From: JBBQHM01 sp038323965
GTDB lineage: Bacteria > Verrucomicrobiota > Verrucomicrobiia > Chthoniobacterales > UBA10450
Assembly (NCBI GenBank): GCA_038323965.1
Contig: JBBQHM010000044.1
Coordinates: 1-16,642, forward strand
Length of the DNA stretch: 16,642 nucleotides
Direction: 5' to 3'
Part shown: piece by piece, positions 1 to 7,147 of the stretch
How the letters are laid out: each line of letters opens with the position of its first letter
How positions within the stretch are numbered: the first letter of the stretch is position 1
The notes under the pieces: model-generated
What the model was told of the DNA's origin: nothing
The model's input: the letters and a program-made list of their open reading frames with translations, nothing else
Databases searched by the model: none
Translations under genes and position numbers: made by a program

Positions 1-433
1 GCTCCCAGGTGTCCCAGACAAACTGTGAGTTGTACCAACGCGCATCGGCAAAGCGGGCGCCCGTTCTCCAGAGAGCGCGATGGATGCTGCCGTCACGAGT
101 CATGTAATTATGAATCGTCAGCGCGAGATGTTTCCCGAACATTTTCGCCAGTGCGACCACATCCGGCGAAGCATTTTGTAAGTGAACGATATCGGCCCAG
201 CGCACCGCGCGGGCGAGCTCGAGTCCGCCGCGATCGACGAATTCGACATTCTCATTTTGGATCATTGCCGCCATGGCGGACGTCAATTCGAAGTCCCGAA
301 CTTTCTTGAATACAACGCGAACGTGAAGTCCTGGATCGCGACGAACCGCGTCCGCGACCGCGAGGACAAAGGCTTCAATCCCGCCGTAGGCGCCCTGGCA
401 TGGGCTGGTGATCAAAACTTTAATTTCGTTCAC
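1..433 (-). CDS. Glycosyltransferase family 4-like protein, N-terminal part (cut by window edge)
   Basis: This is the last visible gene of the minus-strand EPS operon; its 3' end lies beyond position 1, leaving about 144 codons. The start is a GTG at 433-431, giving an N-terminus reading VNEIKVLITSPCQGAYGG. That is the first beta-strand and glycine-rich loop typical of GT-B glycosyltransferases (GT4-like N-domain). Further on come a WADIVHLQN segment and an LTIHNYMTRDG segment, matching the usual 'D-hiH-x-h' and 'T-hH' strands of the acceptor domain. The start lies inside the preceding glycosyltransferase gene (14-base overlap), so the two are probably translationally coupled. The likely role is cytoplasmic transfer of a sugar to the growing lipid-linked EPS repeat. 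The donor-binding half is not visible, so specificity cannot be judged. Confidence 0.8.
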   Translation of the reverse strand, partial: MNEIKVLITSPCQGAYGGIEAFVLAVADAVRRDPGLHVRVVFKKVRDFELTSAMAAMIQNENVEFVDRGGLELARAVRWADIVHLQNASPDVVALAKMFGKHLALTIHNYMTRDGSIHRALWRTGARFADARWYNSQFVWDTWE

Positions 434-1511
434 GGCCTAGGGTTGATTTTGTTGCCTCGGAAACGCGCAGCGCCTTTGCGAAGAAGTCGGCGATCAACGG
501 CCACGAGGAAGTTTGCGTCTGCCAATTTCTGAGGAGGCGAGCACGCTCTTCACGCTGCTCGAGCGAAACTCCCCGCAATAATTCCGCGGGCGAAAAAAAG
601 AGCGAGAAGGGCTCGCCGCCAACCGCTGATGCGAATGGCGAAATGACGTTCAGACCGTGCTGCGCATACGCCATCAGCGTTCCAGACTTTGAATAGCTCA
701 GCGGATCCTGATCGGAAATTGCAAATGCAGCTCGATCAAGTTCGCGCGAAACCGCCGCTTCCGGGCAAATCCTGAGTTGTTGAAAACCCGCCGCTAATTT
801 GAGGCTGGCCAGCAACGCTGTTTCCTCGAAATCATCGCCGTGCCCGATCGTAGTGATCCGTGTCAGTTTCTGCGCACTGGCGAGCTGGCCAAGCGTGCCA
901 TGCAATTTCCGCAAAGTTCGGATGCGAGAGGGCGCGAGGCCGAAAATTACGGCAGCGGTTTCGTCGCGTGCCGAATTCGAGGTCGGATGCGGTGTGATGT
1001 TCGAGCCCACGGGCAGCACCGAAACATCGCTGCGTCCGCTCACTTTTTCTAAATGTGCGGCCTGACTGGCGGTACTCGTTACCACCACATCAGCCGCCCG
1101 GGCGAGGCGACCGATCAAGCGACGATGTCTTTTCTGAGCAATGAAACGTCGATTCCAGAAAGGAATGAACGTCCAGATCTCGTGAAACATAACTACAAGC
1201 CGGCTTGAGTTTCGAAACGCCTTCCATCGTGTCACCGCGTTGATGAAGCCTTCGGGGTTACCCGTCGAATCGTAGCCGAACGCACTGTACTGGATGAGAA
1301 CTGGACCGTCCGCCGCGCAAAGAGCGCGGTAAATTTCTTCCTCGGCCACCGGCAACAAACTGGTGAGGTGGGAACCCGCCATTTTCGTTTGCGGCATGCG
1401 ACGCGTCAGGATCTGGAATTTGGTGTCGGCTGTCCTATGCTCAATCAGGCGCAATGTATAATCCGCAAGTCCTCCCGCGCCCGCGTCAATTTCCGGAGTG
1501 ATGATCGTCAC
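420..1511 (-). CDS. Glycosyltransferase (GT-B like), tandem paralogue 2
   Basis: The protein is 363 residues and probably acts as a cytoplasmic glycosyltransferase in EPS repeat-unit assembly. I chose the GTG at 1511 because its GTGA overlaps the TGA of the upstream gene (1510-1508) and an AGAGGG Shine-Dalgarno-like tract lies seven bases ahead. An ATG at 1562 would add 17 residues inside the neighbour. The N-terminus TIITPEIDAGAGGLADYTLR has the glycine-rich loop of GT-B enzymes. A VVMFHE motif and a VVVTSTASQAAHL segment follow. Near the C-terminal half is SKSGTLMAYAQHG (Lys about 275), where classical GT4 enzymes carry E-x7-E. It aligns along much of its length with the upstream 362-residue gene, so the pair are tandem paralogues. 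Sugar specificity is unknown. Confidence 0.8.
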   Translation of the reverse strand: MTIITPEIDAGAGGLADYTLRLIEHRTADTKFQILTRRMPQTKMAGSHLTSLLPVAEEEIYRALCAADGPVLIQYSAFGYDSTGNPEGFINAVTRWKAFRNSSRLVVMFHEIWTFIPFWNRRFIAQKRHRRLIGRLARAADVVVTSTASQAAHLEKVSGRSDVSVLPVGSNITPHPTSNSARDETAAVIFGLAPSRIRTLRKLHGTLGQLASAQKLTRITTIGHGDDFEETALLASLKLAAGFQQLRICPEAAVSRELDRAAFAISDQDPLSYSKSGTLMAYAQHGLNVISPFASAVGGEPFSLFFSPAELLRGVSLEQREERARLLRNWQTQTSSWPLIADFFAKALRVSEATKSTLGRERN

Positions 1512-2596
1512 GCTGAGGCCCTCTGGAAAAGTCCGGCGATGCGTGCCGCAATGATAGGCCACGCTGCGTTCGCGTTATACCAATCCCTCAACGATGAAGT
1601 CCGCTGATCGATTTCGTGCTGGCTAATGGTCGCAACTTCGCCTGGCGGCACGACGAAGGTGAGCGGCATTTCGACCCGCTCAACGGGTAGTACGATCGCA
1701 CATCGATGAGCGGCGCACGCCATGAAGACACCGGATTTGCTCCAAGTATTTTTGCTCGCATTGGTTAGTGCAAAATTGGATCGCGACAACAAATCTGAAA
1801 CTGCGCGAGCAGGAAGCGACCCATGAATTTGAGTCAGCTGGCGGACTCCGGCCGCATCAAGAATCCGTTCTTCCACTTTGGAATGACGATCCTCGCGCGG
1901 CCCGACGATGTGCAATCGCGTCAAGACTCCAGCTTGGATCCAGTCTGGAATCAGATGCGCAAAGCGCTGCAGCGATTGCTCCCTTCCAAAAGGGAGTCCG
2001 AAAACGATAAACTCTGAATGCTGCCGCTGAATTTTGGTTCCGGTCTCCGGCTCAATATTTGCCGCTACCGGCAAGACAAGAATATCCCCACGCCCGGTTA
2101 AGTCGGCGAAGGTGGTGGCCTGAGCTACCGTGTTAGTGACCACTGCGTCCGCGATTTTTGCGAGTCGTCGAATGATTCTCGCATTCAAGTAATTCGGGAT
2201 AAAATGACGCGAGGTGAGCGGCATTGTCGAAGGCATTTCATGAAACATGATCACGAGATGGCCGGAACTCGCTCGCGATTTCCACTGCTCGAGCGCGCGG
2301 CCAAGCCACGCCGGAAAGCCGTACCGATGATAGGCGCGCGCAGCATAATGGAGCAGCACATCGCAATCTCCGATGTTCTCCAACTCACTCGATAACTTGT
2401 GAGCCGCAGCCCGGTGCTCGACGATTTTCCCGGACTTCAATTCCGCGCTGGAATTAGACCCACCTTCGCAAACTAAAAAGGTGTGGTTCTGCGGCGCGTG
2501 CGGCCAGGCTTGATCGAGTCGCAGACTATAGGACCCCACCCCGCATAGCAGCGGAGGAAGTCTGGTAGTGACGATCGCGAGCGGGCGTGAATTCAT
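1508..2596 (-). CDS. Glycosyltransferase (GT-B like), tandem paralogue 1
   Basis: The protein is 362 residues. The start ATG at 2596 overlaps the TGA of the upstream two-domain glycosyltransferase (ATGA), implying translational coupling. The N-terminus reads LAIVTTRLPPLLCGVGSYSL, a first strand plus Gly-rich loop of a GT-B fold. VIMFHEMPSTMPL and AVVTNTVAQATTF match FHE and VVTSTASQA in the following gene. The C-domain has WSKSGVFMACAAH (Lys about 287) in place of a canonical E-x7-E motif. No signal peptide or clear membrane segment is seen, so it should act at the cytoplasmic face of the inner membrane on the lipid-linked EPS intermediate. It is diverged from its downstream paralogue, so the two probably add different sugars or linkages. 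The substrate is not predictable from sequence. Confidence 0.8.
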   Translation of the reverse strand: MNSRPLAIVTTRLPPLLCGVGSYSLRLDQAWPHAPQNHTFLVCEGGSNSSAELKSGKIVEHRAAAHKLSSELENIGDCDVLLHYAARAYHRYGFPAWLGRALEQWKSRASSGHLVIMFHEMPSTMPLTSRHFIPNYLNARIIRRLAKIADAVVTNTVAQATTFADLTGRGDILVLPVAANIEPETGTKIQRQHSEFIVFGLPFGREQSLQRFAHLIPDWIQAGVLTRLHIVGPREDRHSKVEERILDAAGVRQLTQIHGSLPARAVSDLLSRSNFALTNASKNTWSKSGVFMACAAHRCAIVLPVERVEMPLTFVVPPGEVATISQHEIDQRTSSLRDWYNANAAWPIIAARIAGLFQRASA

Positions 2597-4908
2597 GCGT
2601 CGGCCAAACGGGCGCTGATCGCCTCCCAGAACTTGCGGCGTTGCTCGGCCAGCATGAATTGATTGCGCGCCAGCCGAAGCGCATGGCCGGCAATGCTCGT
2701 GCCGCGCTCCGGCGTTAATGTCGTGATCGACGCCTCAATTTTGGTGGGCTCCAGCGAAGTCGCCAGCAGCGCTGCATCCTCGCGCGATAAAAGTTCGTAC
2801 GCAGCCGAACCGGTCGGCCCGTGATAAAGAATCGGCACGCCGCTGCCAAGATAGGTCACCATCTTGGTCGACAAACTAAAGCGGGCAAAATTCGCGTGCT
2901 CTTCACCGAAGGGGATCGGCATATACAAAAGATCTGCGCCCTCGATATCACGCTGGACCCGACGTTCATCCGCAAACGGCAGAACGGTTACGATTTCGCT
3001 GCCGTGCAAAACGTGTGGGCGGATGTGTTCGCAACGGCAAATTACGGTGACTTCGCGCCGAGTGTGTTTTCTAAAAAGCTCAATACTTTCGAGAAGAGCC
3101 CGGAGATTTCTTTCGTAGGCCATGTGGAACATGCCCATGAAATAAATGCGAAGTTGATTGGAGGACGGCCGCCCGGGCTCGGAGGCAACTACGGTCACGC
3201 CATCGGTGACGACAACGAAATCACGCGCGCCGTAACGCCGGGCATACTCGCGACCAAGGGCGTCGGAGATGACGAAGCATGCCGCCGCTTCGCGCCACGC
3301 CCGCCGGATGGCGCCTTCGCGCGGAGCGGCGGCGACATGTTGCGCCGTGTAACTGACATCATCGTGGACGGTAAGAAAAAATGGTATCCGTAGCTCGCGC
3401 GCAACATCATGAGCCACGGCGAAATCCAGGCCGGAGTGCGCGACCGCATGAATCGAGCGCACTCGCCGATTTTGGCAGAGATCTTTTAGTCGACTACGGA
3501 ATCGCGCGCGAAAAAAACTGGTAGTCATCTGTGGAAAACCGGCGAATCGGCTGTGTTCCACCCGTCCCCACCCAGGCCGAGTTGGAAGATGAATCTCCCT
3601 GGAGAACTTTCCGGGGCGCTGTGGAGAAGTACAAACGCTAAGCCAACTTGGCGCCGCCTCTTCCACGAGAGCGCGAAGAATTCTGGAGCCACCACCCGCG
3701 GACGCCATACCGAAAGGTTGGACGAACAGCACATCCGTCGAAATGCGATCGAGCGCGTTCCGGTAATCGACAATTGTCTCCGCAGCGATCGTGTTCCAAT
3801 CGAAGGCGCTGACGGCGGCAAGGCTGTTGCGGGTCAGCGCGGCGTAGGCGGCGATGTCTTCCTGCAACAGCGCAGAAATGCGGTCAGAAAATTTGGCGTG
3901 GTCGCCCACAGGTACCAGTAGCTGCGGGAGTGAATGCAGCATTTCGCGCGGACCCGCGACGTCATACGCAACAGTGGGAATCGCCGCGCCAAGTTGTTCG
4001 ATCACGGCGAGGCCGAATCCCTCGACGTAACTTGGGAAGGCGCCGACGGCGCAATCGGAGAGGAGGGCTGGCAGCTTGTCCGGTTCGTAAACTGAAATGT
4101 TTTTATAAATGGCCAGATCGATATCGGGCAAATCGCGCGCAATGGTTGCGTCATCGACCATCGTTCCGAGAAACCGGAATTTTACTCCTGGCACGCGTTG
4201 AGAAACGCGACGGATAATGTGCGGCCAATCACGTGCGCCTTTGCGAGCGCTCCACATTCCGATGAAGCAGACAACTTTCCCGGATAATCGATGCATGGCG
4301 GGCAAGGCCGACTCCCGCAGAGAATCACGCAGGGCTTGGGTGAGCCCGTACGGCTGGACGATGACCGGCTGTGCAACACGCAGTTCGTCGCGCAAATAAT
4401 CTGCTTCGGTCGAATTGGGAACGTTGATGAGGTCCGCGTTTGAAATCGATCGGTCGGAGGCGATGAGATTTCGGCGGCGCAGCGCGGAGTATAAGATTCG
4501 CCCCGGTAAACTTCCTTTTTTGCCGGCAGGTTGAGCGCGCGACGATTGCTCAAATTCTTCGTAAAGCTGATGCAATCCGATAGAACGGGCGACCAGCAAG
4601 CCATCGAATTGAAGTTGGTGCTTCGATTGGTTGAGCGAACCGATGAGCGAATCGATGACATCGAAACGATTGGCATTTTTTCGCACGTAATTCGCGGCTC
4701 GACGCGCAAAGAGCGCCTGTCGGATGGCAAAGCCGGCCCGCGAAGTCCGCGCTTTCGGAAAGGCATCGGAGAGACTGAAATGCTCGACCGTATGACCGGC
4801 ACTACGCCACTGCACTTCGAGTTCCATCCAAATTCGAGCTCCGCCGAGCCGGGCATCCCACGGCATATTGCTGACAATCAGTATCCTGAGCGGCGAATCT
4901 TTTTTCAC
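2593..4908 (-). CDS. Two-domain glycosyltransferase fusion (GT4 + second GT-B)
   Basis: This 771-residue protein appears to join two complete GT-B glycosyltransferases. I start it at the GTG at 4908, whose GTGA overlaps the TGA of the upstream gene (4907-4905). The reading frame stays open to 5154, but that would bury 80 codons in the neighbour, and the fold begins at LRILIVSNMPWDARLGGARI just after the GTG. Domain 1 (about 1-390) ends with the GT4 signature EGFGLAVIE (Glu296 and Glu304) after a GMWSARKG segment. Domain 2 (about 392-771) restarts with DVLFVQPFGMASAGGGSRI, has a FLTVHDD strand, and ends with STKMVTYLGSGVPILYHG in the donor-site position. The protein is roughly twice the length of a single GT4 enzyme. 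Two successive sugar transfers by one polypeptide is the simplest reading; that is inference. Confidence 0.82.
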   Translation of the reverse strand: MKKDSPLRILIVSNMPWDARLGGARIWMELEVQWRSAGHTVEHFSLSDAFPKARTSRAGFAIRQALFARRAANYVRKNANRFDVIDSLIGSLNQSKHQLQFDGLLVARSIGLHQLYEEFEQSSRAQPAGKKGSLPGRILYSALRRRNLIASDRSISNADLINVPNSTEADYLRDELRVAQPVIVQPYGLTQALRDSLRESALPAMHRLSGKVVCFIGMWSARKGARDWPHIIRRVSQRVPGVKFRFLGTMVDDATIARDLPDIDLAIYKNISVYEPDKLPALLSDCAVGAFPSYVEGFGLAVIEQLGAAIPTVAYDVAGPREMLHSLPQLLVPVGDHAKFSDRISALLQEDIAAYAALTRNSLAAVSAFDWNTIAAETIVDYRNALDRISTDVLFVQPFGMASAGGGSRILRALVEEAAPSWLSVCTSPQRPGKFSREIHLPTRPGWGRVEHSRFAGFPQMTTSFFRARFRSRLKDLCQNRRVRSIHAVAHSGLDFAVAHDVARELRIPFFLTVHDDVSYTAQHVAAAPREGAIRRAWREAAACFVISDALGREYARRYGARDFVVVTDGVTVVASEPGRPSSNQLRIYFMGMFHMAYERNLRALLESIELFRKHTRREVTVICRCEHIRPHVLHGSEIVTVLPFADERRVQRDIEGADLLYMPIPFGEEHANFARFSLSTKMVTYLGSGVPILYHGPTGSAAYELLSREDAALLATSLEPTKIEASITTLTPERGTSIAGHALRLARNQFMLAEQRRKFWEAISARLADA

Positions 4909-5753
4909 GATGCGCGAGCGAGGCTCGTCCAGAATTTGTGGCGAACGGGATTCACGTAATGGCGGAGCGCGATCTCCGGGCCAGCATAGCGATCGGCGTA
5001 AATGAATTGATCGTCGAGTTGAAGAACGAACTTCCGCGCGTCCAGAGCGAAGGCACTGTTCGCATGCAGCGCGAGATGGGTGAGGGTCTGGTTGGTGAAA
5101 AATGTCGGGGCGGCGTCCGCAAGTTTTTCGAAGCGCTTCACCGCAATGCTCCAATCGAGCTGCCCGTGAAACAGAGCGACACCGGTATTGATCGGATTTT
5201 GCTGTTCCGGACCGTTCAGCAGAAGCCGATCATCGCCTGAGAATTGACAGTCCTGCAGATAAAGCGCGACGGAACTTTGCTCGCGAATCATCCCTTCGAT
5301 GCACTTGGCCCCCGCAAAAAAAAGGACATCGGAGTCGACATACAACGCCGACCGCTCACCCGGCAGCGACATAATGAGGGCAAGCTGGCGGCCGGTCGGG
5401 TGTTCGCGCAGATAATTCTGGAACGTCGTCGGCAGGTTACTCGGGGGCGGCGGCGGAGCGGAGTGAAAGCGGACTGCAGGATCCAGCGCACGCAAGAGAG
5501 ATTCGGATTCGTGCGAATATGTTCCGTCCGATACCACGTTAAATGACCTCGGACGGCCCGCGTGCTTTAAAAATGAGCGAATTGACGCGACCTGTTCGGG
5601 TAACGCGGCTTCTCCCGAATAGGAAAATACATCCAACTCAAGCGACTGGCGTGCGTCGGCCTTCTGCCGGGCGATCGTCTCGAGGCGCCCGATGTAACTC
5701 CGTCGTATCGCGGCCCCCTTAGCGCGCGCGAGATGGTAACCAAAATTCCACAT
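4905..5753 (-). CDS. Putative GT-A type glycosyltransferase with DSD motif
   Basis: The protein is 282 residues. The start ATG at 5753 is one base after the TAG of the flippase gene, so it belongs to the same operon. The sequence ALYVDSDVLFFAG places an Asp-x-Asp motif (Asp140, Asp142), the metal and nucleotide-sugar binding signature of GT-A enzymes such as GT8-like families. It is followed by GVALFHGQLDW and NQTLTHLALHANSAFALD, resembling the acceptor and 'Q/N-x-hhN' part of those enzymes. The tail ends in HYVNPVRHKFW. A proline run (PPPPP) occurs near residue 100. There is no signal peptide or membrane segment. The probable role is transfer of a sugar from a nucleotide-sugar donor to the EPS intermediate in the cytoplasm. 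The family assignment rests on the DxD context, not on overall similarity I could test. Confidence 0.7.
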   Translation of the reverse strand: MWNFGYHLARAKGAAIRRSYIGRLETIARQKADARQSLELDVFSYSGEAALPEQVASIRSFLKHAGRPRSFNVVSDGTYSHESESLLRALDPAVRFHSAPPPPPSNLPTTFQNYLREHPTGRQLALIMSLPGERSALYVDSDVLFFAGAKCIEGMIREQSSVALYLQDCQFSGDDRLLLNGPEQQNPINTGVALFHGQLDWSIAVKRFEKLADAAPTFFTNQTLTHLALHANSAFALDARKFVLQLDDQFIYADRYAGPEIALRHYVNPVRHKFWTSLARAS

Positions 5754-5754
5754 G

Positions 5755-7077
5755 CTAGGCGGTTGCGATCGACCTCATGGAGAAGAATCCGCGAAGGCTG
5801 AGCACAATATTTAAAAGCAAGTTGGGAAGCGCCGAGATAAGGTTGAACACAAGCACGCCCTTTACGCTACTGAAGTCGGTGAATGGTATGAGCGCGACCT
5901 GCGTAACAATAGTTAACGGGATGTAGAGCCACGAACCGGCAATCCATGCGCGCGACGCGTTGAGCGACCAGAATGTGCCGGTGAGCGTGGCCAGAACAGC
6001 GCCGCCGACCATCAATAGAAGTTCGCGCTGCAGATGCGCGTATTTCGGACCGAGAACCAGAAGGAATTCGCGCGGGAATAAAGCAGCCACCGCAACGATG
6101 AAGAGACTAAAGGCGGCGACACCACCGACCACCGCGAAGTAGAGGCGAAAGAGCCGGCGACGATTCTGGCATCGCGCAAATGCGGGCGCGAACACGTTCG
6201 CCATGAGATTCGTTAGCACGGCAAAGATCATCGCAAGTCGCCCGAGGGCGCCGACTTCTGCCACGGAACTGCTGCGATGGGCGAAAAAGCTGATGAGAAA
6301 GACCGTGATCTGTCCCTGGAAACAGTAGAACACCGCGTTTGCCGCCTGGTTTCGTATGAAACCGAGCATCGCTTTCTTGTCATCGGGGTTCGTCGGCGCG
6401 TGGAAGTCGATGATGCGCGCGCAATATGCCCTGAGCATTAAGTACTGGAGGAGAAAGGTCAGGGTCGCGAGAGCGATGGCGACCCCGGCATTCAAGAACA
6501 GAAACATCAACCCCGCGATCGCCGCCAGACGCAGGACTGTGCCGGTCAGGTCGATCACCTGGATCCGTCGGATATCGGAACGGAGGCGCGGCACTACCGT
6601 CAGGACGCCGGTAGATAATTGCAGGGCGACGCCCGCGATAACAAAGGCGATCAGTAACATGGCGTAGCCGGTCGAGGCGCCATTTTTGGCGAGCATGAGA
6701 TAGAGCAGCGGCGCAACGATGAGAGCCACCACTCCGCCCAAGGCATAGCGTAGTCGGCTCGCCGTGCTGATCAGCTGGCTGAATCGAGCCCGATCCTGCC
6801 AGACCCTGCCGCCAATCGAGACCAGCCCAATACTGATCCCAATATCCGCCAGCAGGTTCAGCGTCCCCTGCATCGTATTGGCAATCGTAAAGTACGCGTA
6901 TTCGCGTTGATCGAGATGCCTAACGAGAATAATGCCGCTCAAGAAACCCAGCACCTGCACGGCGGCCTGGACCAGCGCAAAGGTGCCGATGTGCCTGACG
7001 CGATCGAAGGTCCGTCGCGTCAGGTCCGGGAAGGGCGCGGCGGACGGCGATTCCGGCGTCGGCGTAACGAGATTCAT
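5755..7077 (-). CDS. Polysaccharide flippase, Wzx/MOP superfamily
   Basis: This 440-residue, strongly hydrophobic protein has about a dozen membrane segments and short basic loops. The first membrane stretch (about 30-55) contains GTFALVQAAVQVLGFLSGIILVRHLDQREYAYF. This is the typical opening of Polysacc_synt/O-antigen flippases, with the R-x-L-x-x-x-E/D-x-G/Y-x-Y/F motif after helix 1. Proteins of this superfamily move undecaprenyl-linked oligosaccharide repeats across the inner membrane. It follows the Wzc-like gene after a 70-base gap holding a hairpin, and precedes five glycosyltransferase genes. It is therefore the natural flippase of a Wzx/Wzy-type EPS pathway. No Wzy polymerase is seen nearby. 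The start ATG at 7077 is the only good one before the first helix. Confidence 0.88.
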   Translation of the reverse strand: MNLVTPTPESPSAAPFPDLTRRTFDRVRHIGTFALVQAAVQVLGFLSGIILVRHLDQREYAYFTIANTMQGTLNLLADIGISIGLVSIGGRVWQDRARFSQLISTASRLRYALGGVVALIVAPLLYLMLAKNGASTGYAMLLIAFVIAGVALQLSTGVLTVVPRLRSDIRRIQVIDLTGTVLRLAAIAGLMFLFLNAGVAIALATLTFLLQYLMLRAYCARIIDFHAPTNPDDKKAMLGFIRNQAANAVFYCFQGQITVFLISFFAHRSSSVAEVGALGRLAMIFAVLTNLMANVFAPAFARCQNRRRLFRLYFAVVGGVAAFSLFIVAVAALFPREFLLVLGPKYAHLQRELLLMVGGAVLATLTGTFWSLNASRAWIAGSWLYIPLTIVTQVALIPFTDFSSVKGVLVFNLISALPNLLLNIVLSLRGFFSMRSIATA

Positions 7078-7097
7078 ATCGAATGCCGCCTTAGCCG

Positions 7098-7140
7098 CGA
7101 GTTCCGGCGTTCATGCCAACTTCTGGCGCGCCGGAGTTCG
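7098..7140 (-). terminator. Long imperfect hairpin between export genes and flippase
   Basis: The 70-base gap between the Wzc-like and Wzx-like genes holds an inverted repeat with 12-base arms (7098-7109 CGAGTTCCGGCG and 7129-7140 CGCCGGAGTTCG). Ten of the twelve positions pair, around a 2x2 internal loop. The spacer can form a further GCCA/TGGC stem. There is no T-run after it on the minus strand, so it is not a canonical rho-independent terminator. It could act as a partial terminator, a pause, or an mRNA processing or stabilising element setting different levels of the export and glycosyltransferase genes. Confidence 0.5.
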
Positions 7141-7147
7141 CTATAAC

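Noticed and set aside
2821..3393. 190-codon open frame antisense to the glycosyltransferase fusion
   Set aside because: It lies opposite a conserved GT-B domain and has no domain signature of its own.
4909..5154. N-terminal extension of the two-domain glycosyltransferase
   Set aside because: It is antiphase to the well supported C-terminus of the DSD-motif gene, rich in Arg and Ser, and the GTGA overlap at 4908 gives a better start.
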